Source: Actinomyces sp. (GTDB lineage: Bacteria; Actinomycetota; Actinomycetes; Actinomycetales; Actinomycetaceae). From it: DNA of 46,986 nt. Location of the stretch: positions 39,628-86,613 of the forward strand of contig NZ_JAUMUL010000004.1 in the NCBI RefSeq assembly GCF_030530635.1, read 5' to 3'. Positions 35,352 to 43,639 of this stretch are shown piece by piece. The stretch's first letter is position 1. Each line of letters begins with the position of its first letter. Position numbers and translations under genes: made by a program. The notes under the pieces were generated by a model. The model was not told where the DNA came from. It searched no databases and saw only the letters and a program-made list of their open reading frames with translations.

Positions 35352-36025
35352 CGCAGGTAGGGCAACTGGATGTCGTGGTGCTCGCCGGAGGCACCGGTAA
35401 ACGCCTGGGCGGGGCGTCGAAGCCGGACGTGGTTGTTCGCGGCGCCCGTATGCTCGATCACGTGCTGAGCGGGATTGACTACGTGCGCGTTCAGTTGCCG
35501 CCCGGCCGGGTGGTTGTGGTGGCGCCGCCTACGGTATCGGTTCCGTCTGGAGTGCTACGGGCGCTGGAGGATCCGCCGTTGGGTGGGCCGGTGGCGGGTA
35601 TTGCAGCCGGGCTGGCACGGCTGGCCACCTCAGAGGAAGAACCGGAGGCAGGGCAGACCGGCTATACGGGTGACACGGCCGGCGGACGCCTGACCGCTGT
35701 CCTGACCTGCGACGCCCCGGAGTCGGGGCGGCTCCTACCGGAGTTGGTGAACGCGCTGAAGGAGTGCACGGGAGCCGACGGCGCCTGCGTCATAGCGGAC
35801 GACCACGTGCAGTACCTGCTGGGAGTGTATCGGACCGTCGCGCTGGTTACGGCGGTGGCCCCCGTAGGCACGGGTCTGCGGAATGTGGCGGTGCGGCGGG
35901 TGATGAGTGGGCTGAGTCTGATTCACGTCGACGTCTCCGAAAGGGGAGGCGAGTGTGCCCGCGCCGCCCGCGATCTGGACACCTGGGAAGACATCCGCGC
36001 CTACTCCTCCCGCCGAGGTCGGTAG
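35348..36025 (+). CDS. mobA: MobA-like molybdopterin nucleotidyltransferase
   Basis: The 225-residue protein begins with the nucleotidyltransferase motif VVVLAGGTGKRLGGASKP and shows the usual DAP-like middle (LTCDAPESGRLLPELV). MobA adds GMP to molybdopterin, making the bis-MGD form that NarG needs. It uses a TTG start overlapping the moaC stop by 4 nt, with AGGAGG just upstream. Its last codons and stop lie inside the left repeat array of the following cassette, so the native C-terminus may have been altered. Confidence 0.85.
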   Translation: MTQVGQLDVVVLAGGTGKRLGGASKPDVVVRGARMLDHVLSGIDYVRVQLPPGRVVVVAPPTVSVPSGVLRALEDPPLGGPVAGIAAGLARLATSEEEPEAGQTGYTGDTAGGRLTAVLTCDAPESGRLLPELVNALKECTGADGACVIADDHVQYLLGVYRTVALVTAVAPVGTGLRNVAVRRVMSGLSLIHVDVSERGGECARAARDLDTWEDIRAYSSRRGR

Positions 36026-36050
36026 AAGTTACGTGCCGAAGTCGGTCGAT
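36012..36050 (-). repeat. left repeat array (two 16-bp units) flanking the AbiEi-like gene
   Basis: Read on the minus strand, ATCGACCGACTTCGGC and TTCTACCGACCTCGGC are separated by ACGTAAC, the same unit and spacer as the array at 37341-37402 but in inverted orientation. It overlaps the mobA stop codon. Confidence 0.75.
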
Positions 36051-36082
36051 ATGGCGGAAGCGCAGCCGTGGCTACACATGGT

Positions 36083-37228
36083 TCAGTTTTGCACCCGCGA
36101 GCGCTCCCGCTTGGTTCGCAGGCCGGCGATCGGCCGTTCCTCACATGCCGTCCGGGGCAGCAGAGCGCGCAGCATGTCGAGCGCCCGCCCGGAGTCAAGT
36201 ACGTCGTCCGGTGAGAAATGCGCAATTTCAAAACCTCGCTCCTCGAAGAGTTCATCGCGCACGGACTGTCTAGCCGTGGCGCCATTGGCATCGTGCAAGT
36301 ATTTGATCAGGCCATCTACTTCGGCGACCCTGCGTAGGCTCCACCAGCCGAGATCTGCATAGCACGTGTTCGTCGCGGTACGCAGTGGCATTTGTGGGGT
36401 TGGCGCAATGATTCCGTTGACCAGACAGATTCGGCGCAGTTCAGTCTCATACGGGGACTGGCTCCAGGGCGTGGCGGCCCCAACGACGGCGCGAGCACGC
36501 CGCACTCCGCGCTCCCCGACCCGATCGTCCAACCGCGCCAACACGCGTGTCCGTATGCCAGCCGCCGCACGGTTGATCTCTTCGGCACGGTCCCAAGGGC
36601 GATCGACGTCGTCAAGCCCGGAACGCTCGAAACCGGCGCCCGGCAGAGCTCCCGAGGCCACGGCGAGTAGCGAGTCGACGGCTACCAATGCAGCGTCGGG
36701 CTCCAAATACCGGGCGCAGTCCTCGATGGTGCGTTCGATCCCGGTCACGCGCACCCCGCTGATCATGACGACGTCCTTGTCTGAGACAGAGAAACGGTGT
36801 CTGATGACGGGACGGCTAGCAAGTGCCCGACGGCGATCAAGCGGCCCAAGGTCTCGACTGGGCGGACGCGTAGGGTCGCGTCGCGTCGGTGGTCTTTGCA
36901 AACCCGTCGGCCGATATGAGACAGCTAGATGCAGCGACTGGGGCGTGCGCCAGGTCAGGCCACCATGAAGGACCACAGCGCTCTCAAGCACCACCACCCC
37001 CTCAAGAGCGTCGGCTCGAAAGGCTTCGAGCATCGCGTTGTGAATGGCGACACGTTGCTCCCAACCAGCGACGTCACAGGCGACGTGCACATAGACGTCT
37101 CGCCGTATCTGGGCGAGTCGGCCCGAATCGACCCCGTCTTCCAGCAGACTGCGCCCCACGGTGGAACGCCGCACCAGTGCCGCCGGAATCGCGCTTTGCG
37201 GCTTGCTGGGGATTATCTCGTTATCCAT
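36083..37228 (-). CDS. AbiEi-antitoxin-like protein with nuclease-like C-terminus
   Basis: This protein of about 381 residues has an N-terminal region typical of AbiEi-type winged-helix proteins (ALVRRSTVGRSLLEDGVDSGRLAQIRRDVYV; ALEGVVVLESAVVLHGGLTW; GVRVTGIERTIEDCARYL). The C-terminal region (SPYETELRRI ... YADLGWWSLRRVAEVDGLIKY) is spaced like a DUF559/Vsr-type PD-(D/E)XK nuclease. No AbiEii toxin is adjacent. I use the ATG at 37228 (MDNEIIPSKP); no ribosome site is seen. The DNA looks less GC-rich than its neighbours, and inverted repeat arrays flank it, all pointing to transfer into the MoCo cluster. Confidence 0.75.
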   Translation of the reverse strand: MDNEIIPSKPQSAIPAALVRRSTVGRSLLEDGVDSGRLAQIRRDVYVHVACDVAGWEQRVAIHNAMLEAFRADALEGVVVLESAVVLHGGLTWRTPQSLHLAVSYRPTGLQRPPTRRDPTRPPSRDLGPLDRRRALASRPVIRHRFSVSDKDVVMISGVRVTGIERTIEDCARYLEPDAALVAVDSLLAVASGALPGAGFERSGLDDVDRPWDRAEEINRAAAGIRTRVLARLDDRVGERGVRRARAVVGAATPWSQSPYETELRRICLVNGIIAPTPQMPLRTATNTCYADLGWWSLRRVAEVDGLIKYLHDANGATARQSVRDELFEERGFEIAHFSPDDVLDSGRALDMLRALLPRTACEERPIAGLRTKRERSRVQN

Positions 37229-37340
37229 GGGGACAGCGTGCAAGAGTTGGGCGGCTTAACGCCGGCTACCTGTGGATACGCCCATGCCGGGTTGTGGCGA
37301 ACAATCCCTGTGGATACTGGTGATGGGCGGCGACACCCGT

Positions 37341-37402
37341 ATCTACCGACCTCGGCACGTAACATCTACCGAACTCGGCACGTAACATCTACCGAACTCG
37401 GC
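37341..37402 (+). repeat. right repeat array (three 16-bp units) flanking the AbiEi-like gene
   Basis: ATCTACCGACCTCGGC and two copies of ATCTACCGAACTCGGC are separated by ACGTAAC, a 23-bp period. The array lies upstream of the AbiEi-like gene and downstream of mogA, inverted relative to the array at 36012-36050. Confidence 0.85.
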
Positions 37403-37418
37403 GTTGAGGGGGCGAGGG

Positions 37419-38009
37419 TCAGTGGTCGCCGCCACCCAACTGCTCTAGCACGTGCGGCACCAGCGGCCCTACCACGGCTATGGTGTCCTTGACACCGCCG
37501 CGCGACCCGGGGGCGTTGACCACGAGCGCGCCGTCTGCGTCGCGACTGGTGACCCCCACCAGTCCGCGCGACAGGCTAGACAGCGGGGTCTGGGTCAGTC
37601 CGTAGGCCCGGATCTGAGCCTCAATCCCCTCCAGTCGCACCGCCAACAGCGGTGCGGTGCCCTCGGGAGTCAGGTCCCGCGGGGTGACGCCAGTGCCGCC
37701 GGCGGTCAACACGACCCGGGCACCGGCGGCAATGGCCTCCCGGATGGCAGTACGCACCGGCTCCACGCCGTCGGGAACCACCTTCACGGCGTCGACGATG
37801 ACGTTGTGCTCACCCAGCAGCCGCGATGCGAGCGGACCGGACACGTCCTCACGCTCGCCACTCACGCAGCGGTCGGACACGGTGATGACAGCGCCCTTGA
37901 CGGGCTCGGCCAGCGGTTGCAGCCCCTTCTGGCGCACAGATTCAGCCTTGGGCGCGGCCGCCCCCGAAACCGGCCCGGTAGTGGAAGTATACGGCGTCAG
38001 CTCATTCAT
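37419..38009 (-). CDS. mogA: molybdopterin adenylyltransferase (MogA/MoaB family)
   Basis: The 196-residue protein has the MogA/MoaB fold motifs AVITVSDRCVSGEREDVSGP, VVLTAGGTGVTPRDLTPEGT and LVVNAPGSRGGVKDTI. It adenylylates molybdopterin before MoeA inserts molybdenum. I choose the ATG at 38009 (MNELTPYTS); longer frames upstream are Arg/Gly-rich and not conserved in style. It is transcribed away from narK. Moco synthesis genes seen here are complete except for a MoaD-activating MoeB. Confidence 0.9.
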   Translation of the reverse strand: MNELTPYTSTTGPVSGAAAPKAESVRQKGLQPLAEPVKGAVITVSDRCVSGEREDVSGPLASRLLGEHNVIVDAVKVVPDGVEPVRTAIREAIAAGARVVLTAGGTGVTPRDLTPEGTAPLLAVRLEGIEAQIRAYGLTQTPLSSLSRGLVGVTSRDADGALVVNAPGSRGGVKDTIAVVGPLVPHVLEQLGGGDH

Positions 38010-38416
38010 GCCCCACACCGTAGTCCGCATCACGGCTCGACGTCGGAGCCGGCTACGGCGCCGCCCATTCCCGCCGACACCGCACAACACGCCCAGCCCC
38101 GCCCCGCCTAACCGCAACACTGCCCGACATCCCGAGCACAGCAAGGCACGAACCGCACCGACCAGGCCAGACGACCACCTCACCGTCGCTTATGCATTAG
38201 GCCACAGCCCTCTTGCTTATTACGGCCCATTCCGTATCAAAACATTCGCGCGATGCCGCGGAGACAAGCCGAAAAGTCCAGCCAAGCCCGGACGGACCCG
38301 CCGCTCATGCAATATGAACAGGCCTCCCGGAGCGCTTCCCGGAGGAGACGACGTCGGGGTCGCCCCCGGCCCGCTCGCGGTCACTAAGTCCTCTACTTCC
38401 CAGGAGTCACAGCATC
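38010..38416. promoter_or_regulatory. 407-bp regulatory region between mogA and narK
   Basis: There is no gene. An AT-rich island at 38190-38250 contains TTGCTT (38213-38218), a 19-nt gap and TATCAA (38236-38241 region) as a weak promoter for narK, with the inverted repeat below. A GC-rich stretch (38310-38390) includes CGGGAAGCGCTCCGGGAGG-like complementarity before the narK ribosome site. Confidence 0.45.
38217..38237 (+). promoter_or_regulatory. operator candidate upstream of narK
   Basis: TACGG (38221-38225), spacer CCCATT, CCGTA (38232-38236) form an inverted repeat preceded by TTAT, giving TTATTACGG, identical to the half-site in the nirK operon palindrome. It lies about 190 bp before the narK ATG. 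Confidence 0.55.
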
Positions 38417-39745
38417 ATGAGTCAGCTCGACACCTCCGGCCGCGTGTTGGCCGGCTGGAACCCGGAGGAGCCGGACCACTGGTCGGCGCCGATCGCCTGG
38501 CGCACCCTGGCGATCACCACCTTCTCACTGATGCTCGGATTCACGGTGTGGTTCCTTCCCAGCGCCGTCGCCCCGCGACTGAACGAGATCGGCTTCGAGC
38601 TGACGAAGAACCAGATCTACTGGATCACCTCCATGCCGGGCCTGTCCTGCGGGGCGCTGCGGCTGATCTACATGTTCCTGCCCGCCACTATCGGCTCCCG
38701 CAAGATGATCGGCTGGTCATCCCTGCTTTACGTGCTCCCGATGCTCGGCTGGTTCTTCGCCGTACAGCACCCCGACACCTCCTTCGCCACCCTGCTGGCG
38801 CTGTCCTTCACCTGCGGCATCGGCGCCGCCACCTTCTCCGGCTACATGCCATCGACTGGTTTCTTCTTCCCCAAGCGTCTGTCCGGCACGGCCCTGGGAC
38901 TGCAGGGCGGCCTGGGCAACATGGGCATGAGCGTGATCCAGCTGGCCGCACCGTTCCTGATGAGTACCGGCCTGCTGGGGCTGACATGGATAGCCCCCTA
39001 CGCCGACGGCGCCCCCCGGGTCTTCAACGCCACCGTCTTCTTCCTGCCGTGGTCGCTGATCGCGGCGGCACTGGCCTTCGTCTACATCAAAGATGTTCCG
39101 GTCAAGGCCAATATCCGCCAGCAGTTGGACATCTTCGGAAACATCGACACCTGGCTGATGACGGTCCTGTACATCATGACCTTCGGGATCTTCTCCGGTT
39201 TCGCCGCACAGACCGCCAATATCATCAATAACAACTACGGCGCCTCCTCCCCGTTGGCGCAGACGCTCGCCGCCGCCGACCTGCCCAGGGGTGCCTCCTA
39301 CGCCTTCATCGGCACACTGCTGGGCTCATTCCTGCGCTTCGCCTGGGGGCCGCTGTGCGACCGCTTCGGAGGTGCGATCTGGACCTTCGTGTCAGCCGTC
39401 GGCATGGCCGTCACCATGGGCTTCTGCGGCTGGCAGGTGGCCACCGCCGACGACGCCGGTGACTTCCGTGTATTCATGATCGGTCTGCTGGCCATGTTCT
39501 TCTTCGCCGGGGTGGGTAACGCCGCCACCTTCAAGCAGATGCCCATGATCATGCCCAAACGCCAAGCCGGCGGCGCTATCGGCTTCACCGCCGCCGTGGC
39601 CGCGCTCGGGCCGTTCCTGGTGGGCATCGCCCTGACCCTGATGCCCACCTCCACGTTCTTCTACGGATGCGCCGCCTTCTGCGTGGTGTGTGCCGTCATC
39701 TGCTGGATTCGCTACGCGAGCCCGTCCGCCAAGCGGCCCGGCTGA
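38417..39745 (+). CDS. narK: nitrate/nitrite transporter
   Basis: This 442-residue major facilitator protein has about 12 membrane segments. Typical NarK stretches are LMLGFTVWFLPSAVAPRLNEIGF, ITSMPGLSCGALRLIYMFLP with a conserved Arg, and the nitrate-signature-like region GGLGNMGMSVIQLAAPFLM. It imports nitrate and exports nitrite in exchange. The ATG has AGGAG 10 nt upstream. It precedes narG by 90 bp, so a narKGHJI transcript is likely, as in Corynebacterium. Confidence 0.95.
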   Translation: MSQLDTSGRVLAGWNPEEPDHWSAPIAWRTLAITTFSLMLGFTVWFLPSAVAPRLNEIGFELTKNQIYWITSMPGLSCGALRLIYMFLPATIGSRKMIGWSSLLYVLPMLGWFFAVQHPDTSFATLLALSFTCGIGAATFSGYMPSTGFFFPKRLSGTALGLQGGLGNMGMSVIQLAAPFLMSTGLLGLTWIAPYADGAPRVFNATVFFLPWSLIAAALAFVYIKDVPVKANIRQQLDIFGNIDTWLMTVLYIMTFGIFSGFAAQTANIINNNYGASSPLAQTLAAADLPRGASYAFIGTLLGSFLRFAWGPLCDRFGGAIWTFVSAVGMAVTMGFCGWQVATADDAGDFRVFMIGLLAMFFFAGVGNAATFKQMPMIMPKRQAGGAIGFTAAVAALGPFLVGIALTLMPTSTFFYGCAAFCVVCAVICWIRYASPSAKRPG

Positions 39746-39835
39746 CGCCCCCGACGACGACGCGGGACACGCCGTCCGCGCACCCGGCTCGCCAGACCGC
39801 TCCTACATACCGCCTACACACGTCAAGGAACCGCG

Positions 39836-42800
39836 ATGAGCACACCCGCCGCCCCGATCGTTCCCGGACCCGACGCCAGGGTTGAAAATGCCCCGGGACT
39901 GTTCACCCTGGGCTCCTACCTGCGCCGGGGCGAGGCCTCCGCCGACGCCCGCAGGCTGTTTCTCGAGGGCGGCCGCGACGCCGACTCCTTTTACCGGCAC
40001 CGATGGAGCCACGACAAGATGGTCCACTCCACCCATGGCGTTAACTGCACCGGTTCCTGCGCCTGGGAGGTCTACGTCACCGACGGCGTGATCACCTGGG
40101 AGAAGCAGATCACCGACTACCCCACCACGGGGCCGGACATGCCCGAGTACGAGCCCCGCGGCTGCCCGCGCGGCGCGGCCTTCTCCTGGTACACCTACTC
40201 CCCCACCCGCATCCGCTACCCATACGTGCGCAGCGTCCTGCTGGACGCCTTCCGTGCCGCCCGCGGGCGGCACGACGGCGACGCCGTGGCCGCCTGGGCC
40301 GAGGTCACCGGCGACCCGGAGGCCTCCCGCGCCTACAAGTCCGCGCGCGGGCGCGGCGGAATGGTGCGCGTCGGCTGGGATGAGGCGATGGAACTCATCG
40401 CCGCCGCCTACGTGCACACGATCCGTACCTGGGGGCCGGACCGCTGCGTCGGTTTCTCCGTCATCCCGGCCATGTCCATGCTCTCCTACGGGGCCGGCGC
40501 CCGCTTCCACGAGCTCATCGGCGGCACCATGCTGTCCTTCTACGACTGGTATGCGGACCTGCCGCCGGCCTCCCCGCAGGTGTTCGGCGACCAGACCGAC
40601 GTGCCCGAGGCGGGCGACTGGTACAACGCCCAGTACTTGATCATGTGGGGCTCGAACCTGCCGCTGACCCGCACCCCGGACGCCCACTTCATGGCCGAGG
40701 CCCGCTACCACGGGCAGAAGGTCGTGGCGGTCTCCCCCGACTACGCCGACAACACCAAGTTCGCCGACCAGTGGCTGCGGGTGGCCCCCGGCACCGACGG
40801 GGCGCTGGGCATGGCCATGGGGCACGTGATCCTGTCCGAGTTCCACGTCGGGCGGCGCGAGAAGTTCTTCCTGGACTACATGCGCCGTCACACCGACGCC
40901 CCGTTCCTGGTGGAGCTGGTCCCCTCCCCCGATGGTTCCGGAACGGTTCCGGGCCGCTTCGTCACCGCCGACGGCGTGGACGGGGTGGCCGACGACCTGC
41001 CCCGCGGCGAGTTCCGCCCGCTGGTATGGGACCGCGAGCGCGGCCCCGCAGACCCGGGCGGTACGCTCGCCGACCGTTTCACCCCCGAGGGCGAGGGCAA
41101 GTGGAACCTGCTCATGGAGGGCGTGGACCCGATCATGTCCATCGCCGAACTCGCCGACGAAGGCGTGGCAGTCTCATCCTCCCCGGCCGGCACCGCGCCG
41201 GCGCGCGCCGTCGTCGAGCCCACGGAGATCCTGCTGCCCCGTTTCGACCTGCCCGGCTCCCAGACGCCCACCGGATCCGTCGGAGGCGGAGTGATCCGGC
41301 GCGGCGTGCCCGCAACCCGCCTGCCCGACGGGCGTCTGATCACCACCGTCTACGACCTGCTGCTGGCCGACTATGCGGTGTCCCGCCCCGGGCTGCCCGG
41401 TCAGTGGCCCGCCGACTATCATGACGCCACCGTCCCGGGCACACCCGCCTGGGCGGCGGAACTCACCGGGGTACCCGGACCGTCCACCATCCGGGTGGCG
41501 CGAGACTTCGCCGTCAACGCCATCGAGTCCGGCGGCCGCTCCCAGATCGTCATGGGTGCCGGTATCAACCACTACTACCACGCCGACCAGATCTACCGGA
41601 CGCTGCTGGCACTGACCTCGATGTGCGCCACCCAGGGCGTCAACGGCGGCGGCTGGGCACACTATGTGGGGCAGGAGAAGGTCCGCCCGATCGCCGGCTG
41701 GTCGCAGTTCGCCTTCGCCCTGGACTGGCACCGGCCCGCCCGCCAGATGATCTCCACCGGCTTCTGGTACCTGACCACCGACCAGTGGCGCTACGACGAC
41801 ACCCCGGCCGACCGAATCGCCTCACCCCTGGGGGCCGGCACCCTGGCCGGCAAGACCGCCTCCGACACGCTGGTAGAGGCGATGCGGCGCGGCTGGACCC
41901 CCTCCTATCCGACCTTCGACCGCAGCCCGTTGCTGCTGGGCCAGCAGGCCGCGGCCGCGGGCATGGCCCCCAAGGACTACGTCGTCGACCAGTTGACCAA
42001 GGGCGAGTTGCGCTTCGCCTGCGAGGACCCGGACGCCCCGGAGAACTTCCCCCGCATTCTGGCCTCCTGGCGCACCAACCTGCTGGGCTCGTCTGCCAAG
42101 GGCACCGAGTTCTTCCTGCGGCACATGGTCGGCTCCGGCGGAGATGTCAACGCGACCGAAACCCCCGCCGGACGCCGCCCGGCGTCCATGACCTGGCGGG
42201 AGGAGGCGCCCCAGGGCAAGCTCGACCTTATGTGGACGGCTGACTTCCGCAACACCTCCACCACGCTGCACTCCGACGTCGTGCTGCCGGCAGCCACCTG
42301 GTATGAGAAGTACGACCTGTCCACCACAGACATGCACCCCTTCATCCACTCCTTCAACCTGGCGATCGACCCGCCGTGGGAGGCGCGCAGCGACTTCGAC
42401 ATCTACCAGCAGCTGGCAGAGCTGGTCAGTGCCTGGGCGCCCAAGTACCTGGGCACCCAGACCGACGTCGTCGCCGCCCCGCTCACCCACGACACCCCGG
42501 ACGCCATGACCATGCCGCACGGGGATGTGTCCGCCCTGCCGCAGGCGTGGGTGCCGGGTGTGACCATGCCCAAACTGGTGCCGATCGAGCGGGACTACAC
42601 CCAGATCCGCAACAAGTTCGACGCCGTCGGCCCCCTGGTGGAGTCCCCCGGCATCCCAGCCAAGGGCATCATGCTGCACCCGGAGCGGGAGATGGAGCGG
42701 CTGCGGCGCGCTCACGGCACCGGCGTTGGCGCGGCGGCGGGCCGCCCGCTGATCGACACCCCCATCCGGGCGGGAGACGCGGTAATGCACATGTCCGGCG

Positions 42801-43639
42801 CCACCAACGGGCATCTGGCCACCCAGGGCTGGCGGACCCTGTCCCAGCGCACCGGTACCCCGCTGGTGGAGCTCAGCGAGGAGGAGGCCGGCAAGCAGGT
42901 CACCTTCGCCGACACCCAGGTCAGGCCCCAGCCGGTGATCACCACCCCGGAGTGGTCCGGCTCGGAGCACGGGGGCAGGCGCTACTCGGCCTTCGTGGTC
43001 AATGTTGAGCACGCCAAGCCGTGGCACACGCTCACCGGCCGCATGCACTACTACCTGGACCACGACTGGATGCGGGACATGGGCGAGTCGCTGCCGTCCT
43101 TCCGCCCGCCGCTGGACTTCGCCGCCCTGTACGGGGAGGCCGCCCCCGGGCAGGTGGGTACCACGCCCGACGGCGCCGTGCAGGTGGCCGTGCGCTACCT
43201 GACGGTCCACAACAAGTGGGCGATTCACTCCCAGTACTATGACAACCTGCACATGCTGACCCTGGGCCGAGGCGGGCAGACGATATGGATGAGCCCGGCG
43301 GACGCGGACAAGATCGGCGTGCGGGACAACGAGTGGGTGGAGGCCTACAACCGCAACGGGATCGTGGCGGCCCGGGCGGTCGTCTCCCACCGCATCCCCG
43401 AGGGCACGGTGTTCATGCACCACGCCCAGGATCGCACCATGAACACGCCGCTGACCGAGTCCTCCGGGCACCGCGGCGGTACCCACAACTCGTTGACCCG
43501 CATCGTGCTCAAGCCCAGTCACTTCGCGGGCGGATACGCCCAACTGTCCTACGCCTTCAACTACATCGGCCCCACCGGCAACAACCGCGACGAGGTGACG
43601 CTGATCCGTCGTCGCACCAACCAGGAGGTGACCTTCTGA
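39836..43639 (+). CDS. narG: respiratory nitrate reductase alpha subunit
   Basis: This 1267-residue molybdenum enzyme reduces nitrate to nitrite with bis-MGD. The N-terminal iron-sulphur site HGVNCTGSCAW uses His plus cysteines, typical of NarG; EPRGCPRGAAFSWY, NAQYLIMWGSNLPLTRTPDAHF (Mo-site Asp region) and the C-terminal MoCo dinucleotide domain (HNKWAIHSQYYDNLHMLTLGRGGQTIWMSP) are all present. No Tat signal is seen at the N-terminus, so the active site faces the cytoplasm as in E. coli NarG. The ribosome site AAGGAACCGCG precedes the ATG, and the stop overlaps narH. Confidence 0.97.
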   Translation: MSTPAAPIVPGPDARVENAPGLFTLGSYLRRGEASADARRLFLEGGRDADSFYRHRWSHDKMVHSTHGVNCTGSCAWEVYVTDGVITWEKQITDYPTTGPDMPEYEPRGCPRGAAFSWYTYSPTRIRYPYVRSVLLDAFRAARGRHDGDAVAAWAEVTGDPEASRAYKSARGRGGMVRVGWDEAMELIAAAYVHTIRTWGPDRCVGFSVIPAMSMLSYGAGARFHELIGGTMLSFYDWYADLPPASPQVFGDQTDVPEAGDWYNAQYLIMWGSNLPLTRTPDAHFMAEARYHGQKVVAVSPDYADNTKFADQWLRVAPGTDGALGMAMGHVILSEFHVGRREKFFLDYMRRHTDAPFLVELVPSPDGSGTVPGRFVTADGVDGVADDLPRGEFRPLVWDRERGPADPGGTLADRFTPEGEGKWNLLMEGVDPIMSIAELADEGVAVSSSPAGTAPARAVVEPTEILLPRFDLPGSQTPTGSVGGGVIRRGVPATRLPDGRLITTVYDLLLADYAVSRPGLPGQWPADYHDATVPGTPAWAAELTGVPGPSTIRVARDFAVNAIESGGRSQIVMGAGINHYYHADQIYRTLLALTSMCATQGVNGGGWAHYVGQEKVRPIAGWSQFAFALDWHRPARQMISTGFWYLTTDQWRYDDTPADRIASPLGAGTLAGKTASDTLVEAMRRGWTPSYPTFDRSPLLLGQQAAAAGMAPKDYVVDQLTKGELRFACEDPDAPENFPRILASWRTNLLGSSAKGTEFFLRHMVGSGGDVNATETPAGRRPASMTWREEAPQGKLDLMWTADFRNTSTTLHSDVVLPAATWYEKYDLSTTDMHPFIHSFNLAIDPPWEARSDFDIYQQLAELVSAWAPKYLGTQTDVVAAPLTHDTPDAMTMPHGDVSALPQAWVPGVTMPKLVPIERDYTQIRNKFDAVGPLVESPGIPAKGIMLHPEREMERLRRAHGTGVGAAAGRPLIDTPIRAGDAVMHMSGATNGHLATQGWRTLSQRTGTPLVELSEEEAGKQVTFADTQVRPQPVITTPEWSGSEHGGRRYSAFVVNVEHAKPWHTLTGRMHYYLDHDWMRDMGESLPSFRPPLDFAALYGEAAPGQVGTTPDGAVQVAVRYLTVHNKWAIHSQYYDNLHMLTLGRGGQTIWMSPADADKIGVRDNEWVEAYNRNGIVAARAVVSHRIPEGTVFMHHAQDRTMNTPLTESSGHRGGTHNSLTRIVLKPSHFAGGYAQLSYAFNYIGPTGNNRDEVTLIRRRTNQEVTF

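Noticed and set aside
37260..37320. Two DnaA-box-like CTGTGGATAC words
   Set aside because: Each differs from the consensus and there are only two, with no replication gene nearby.
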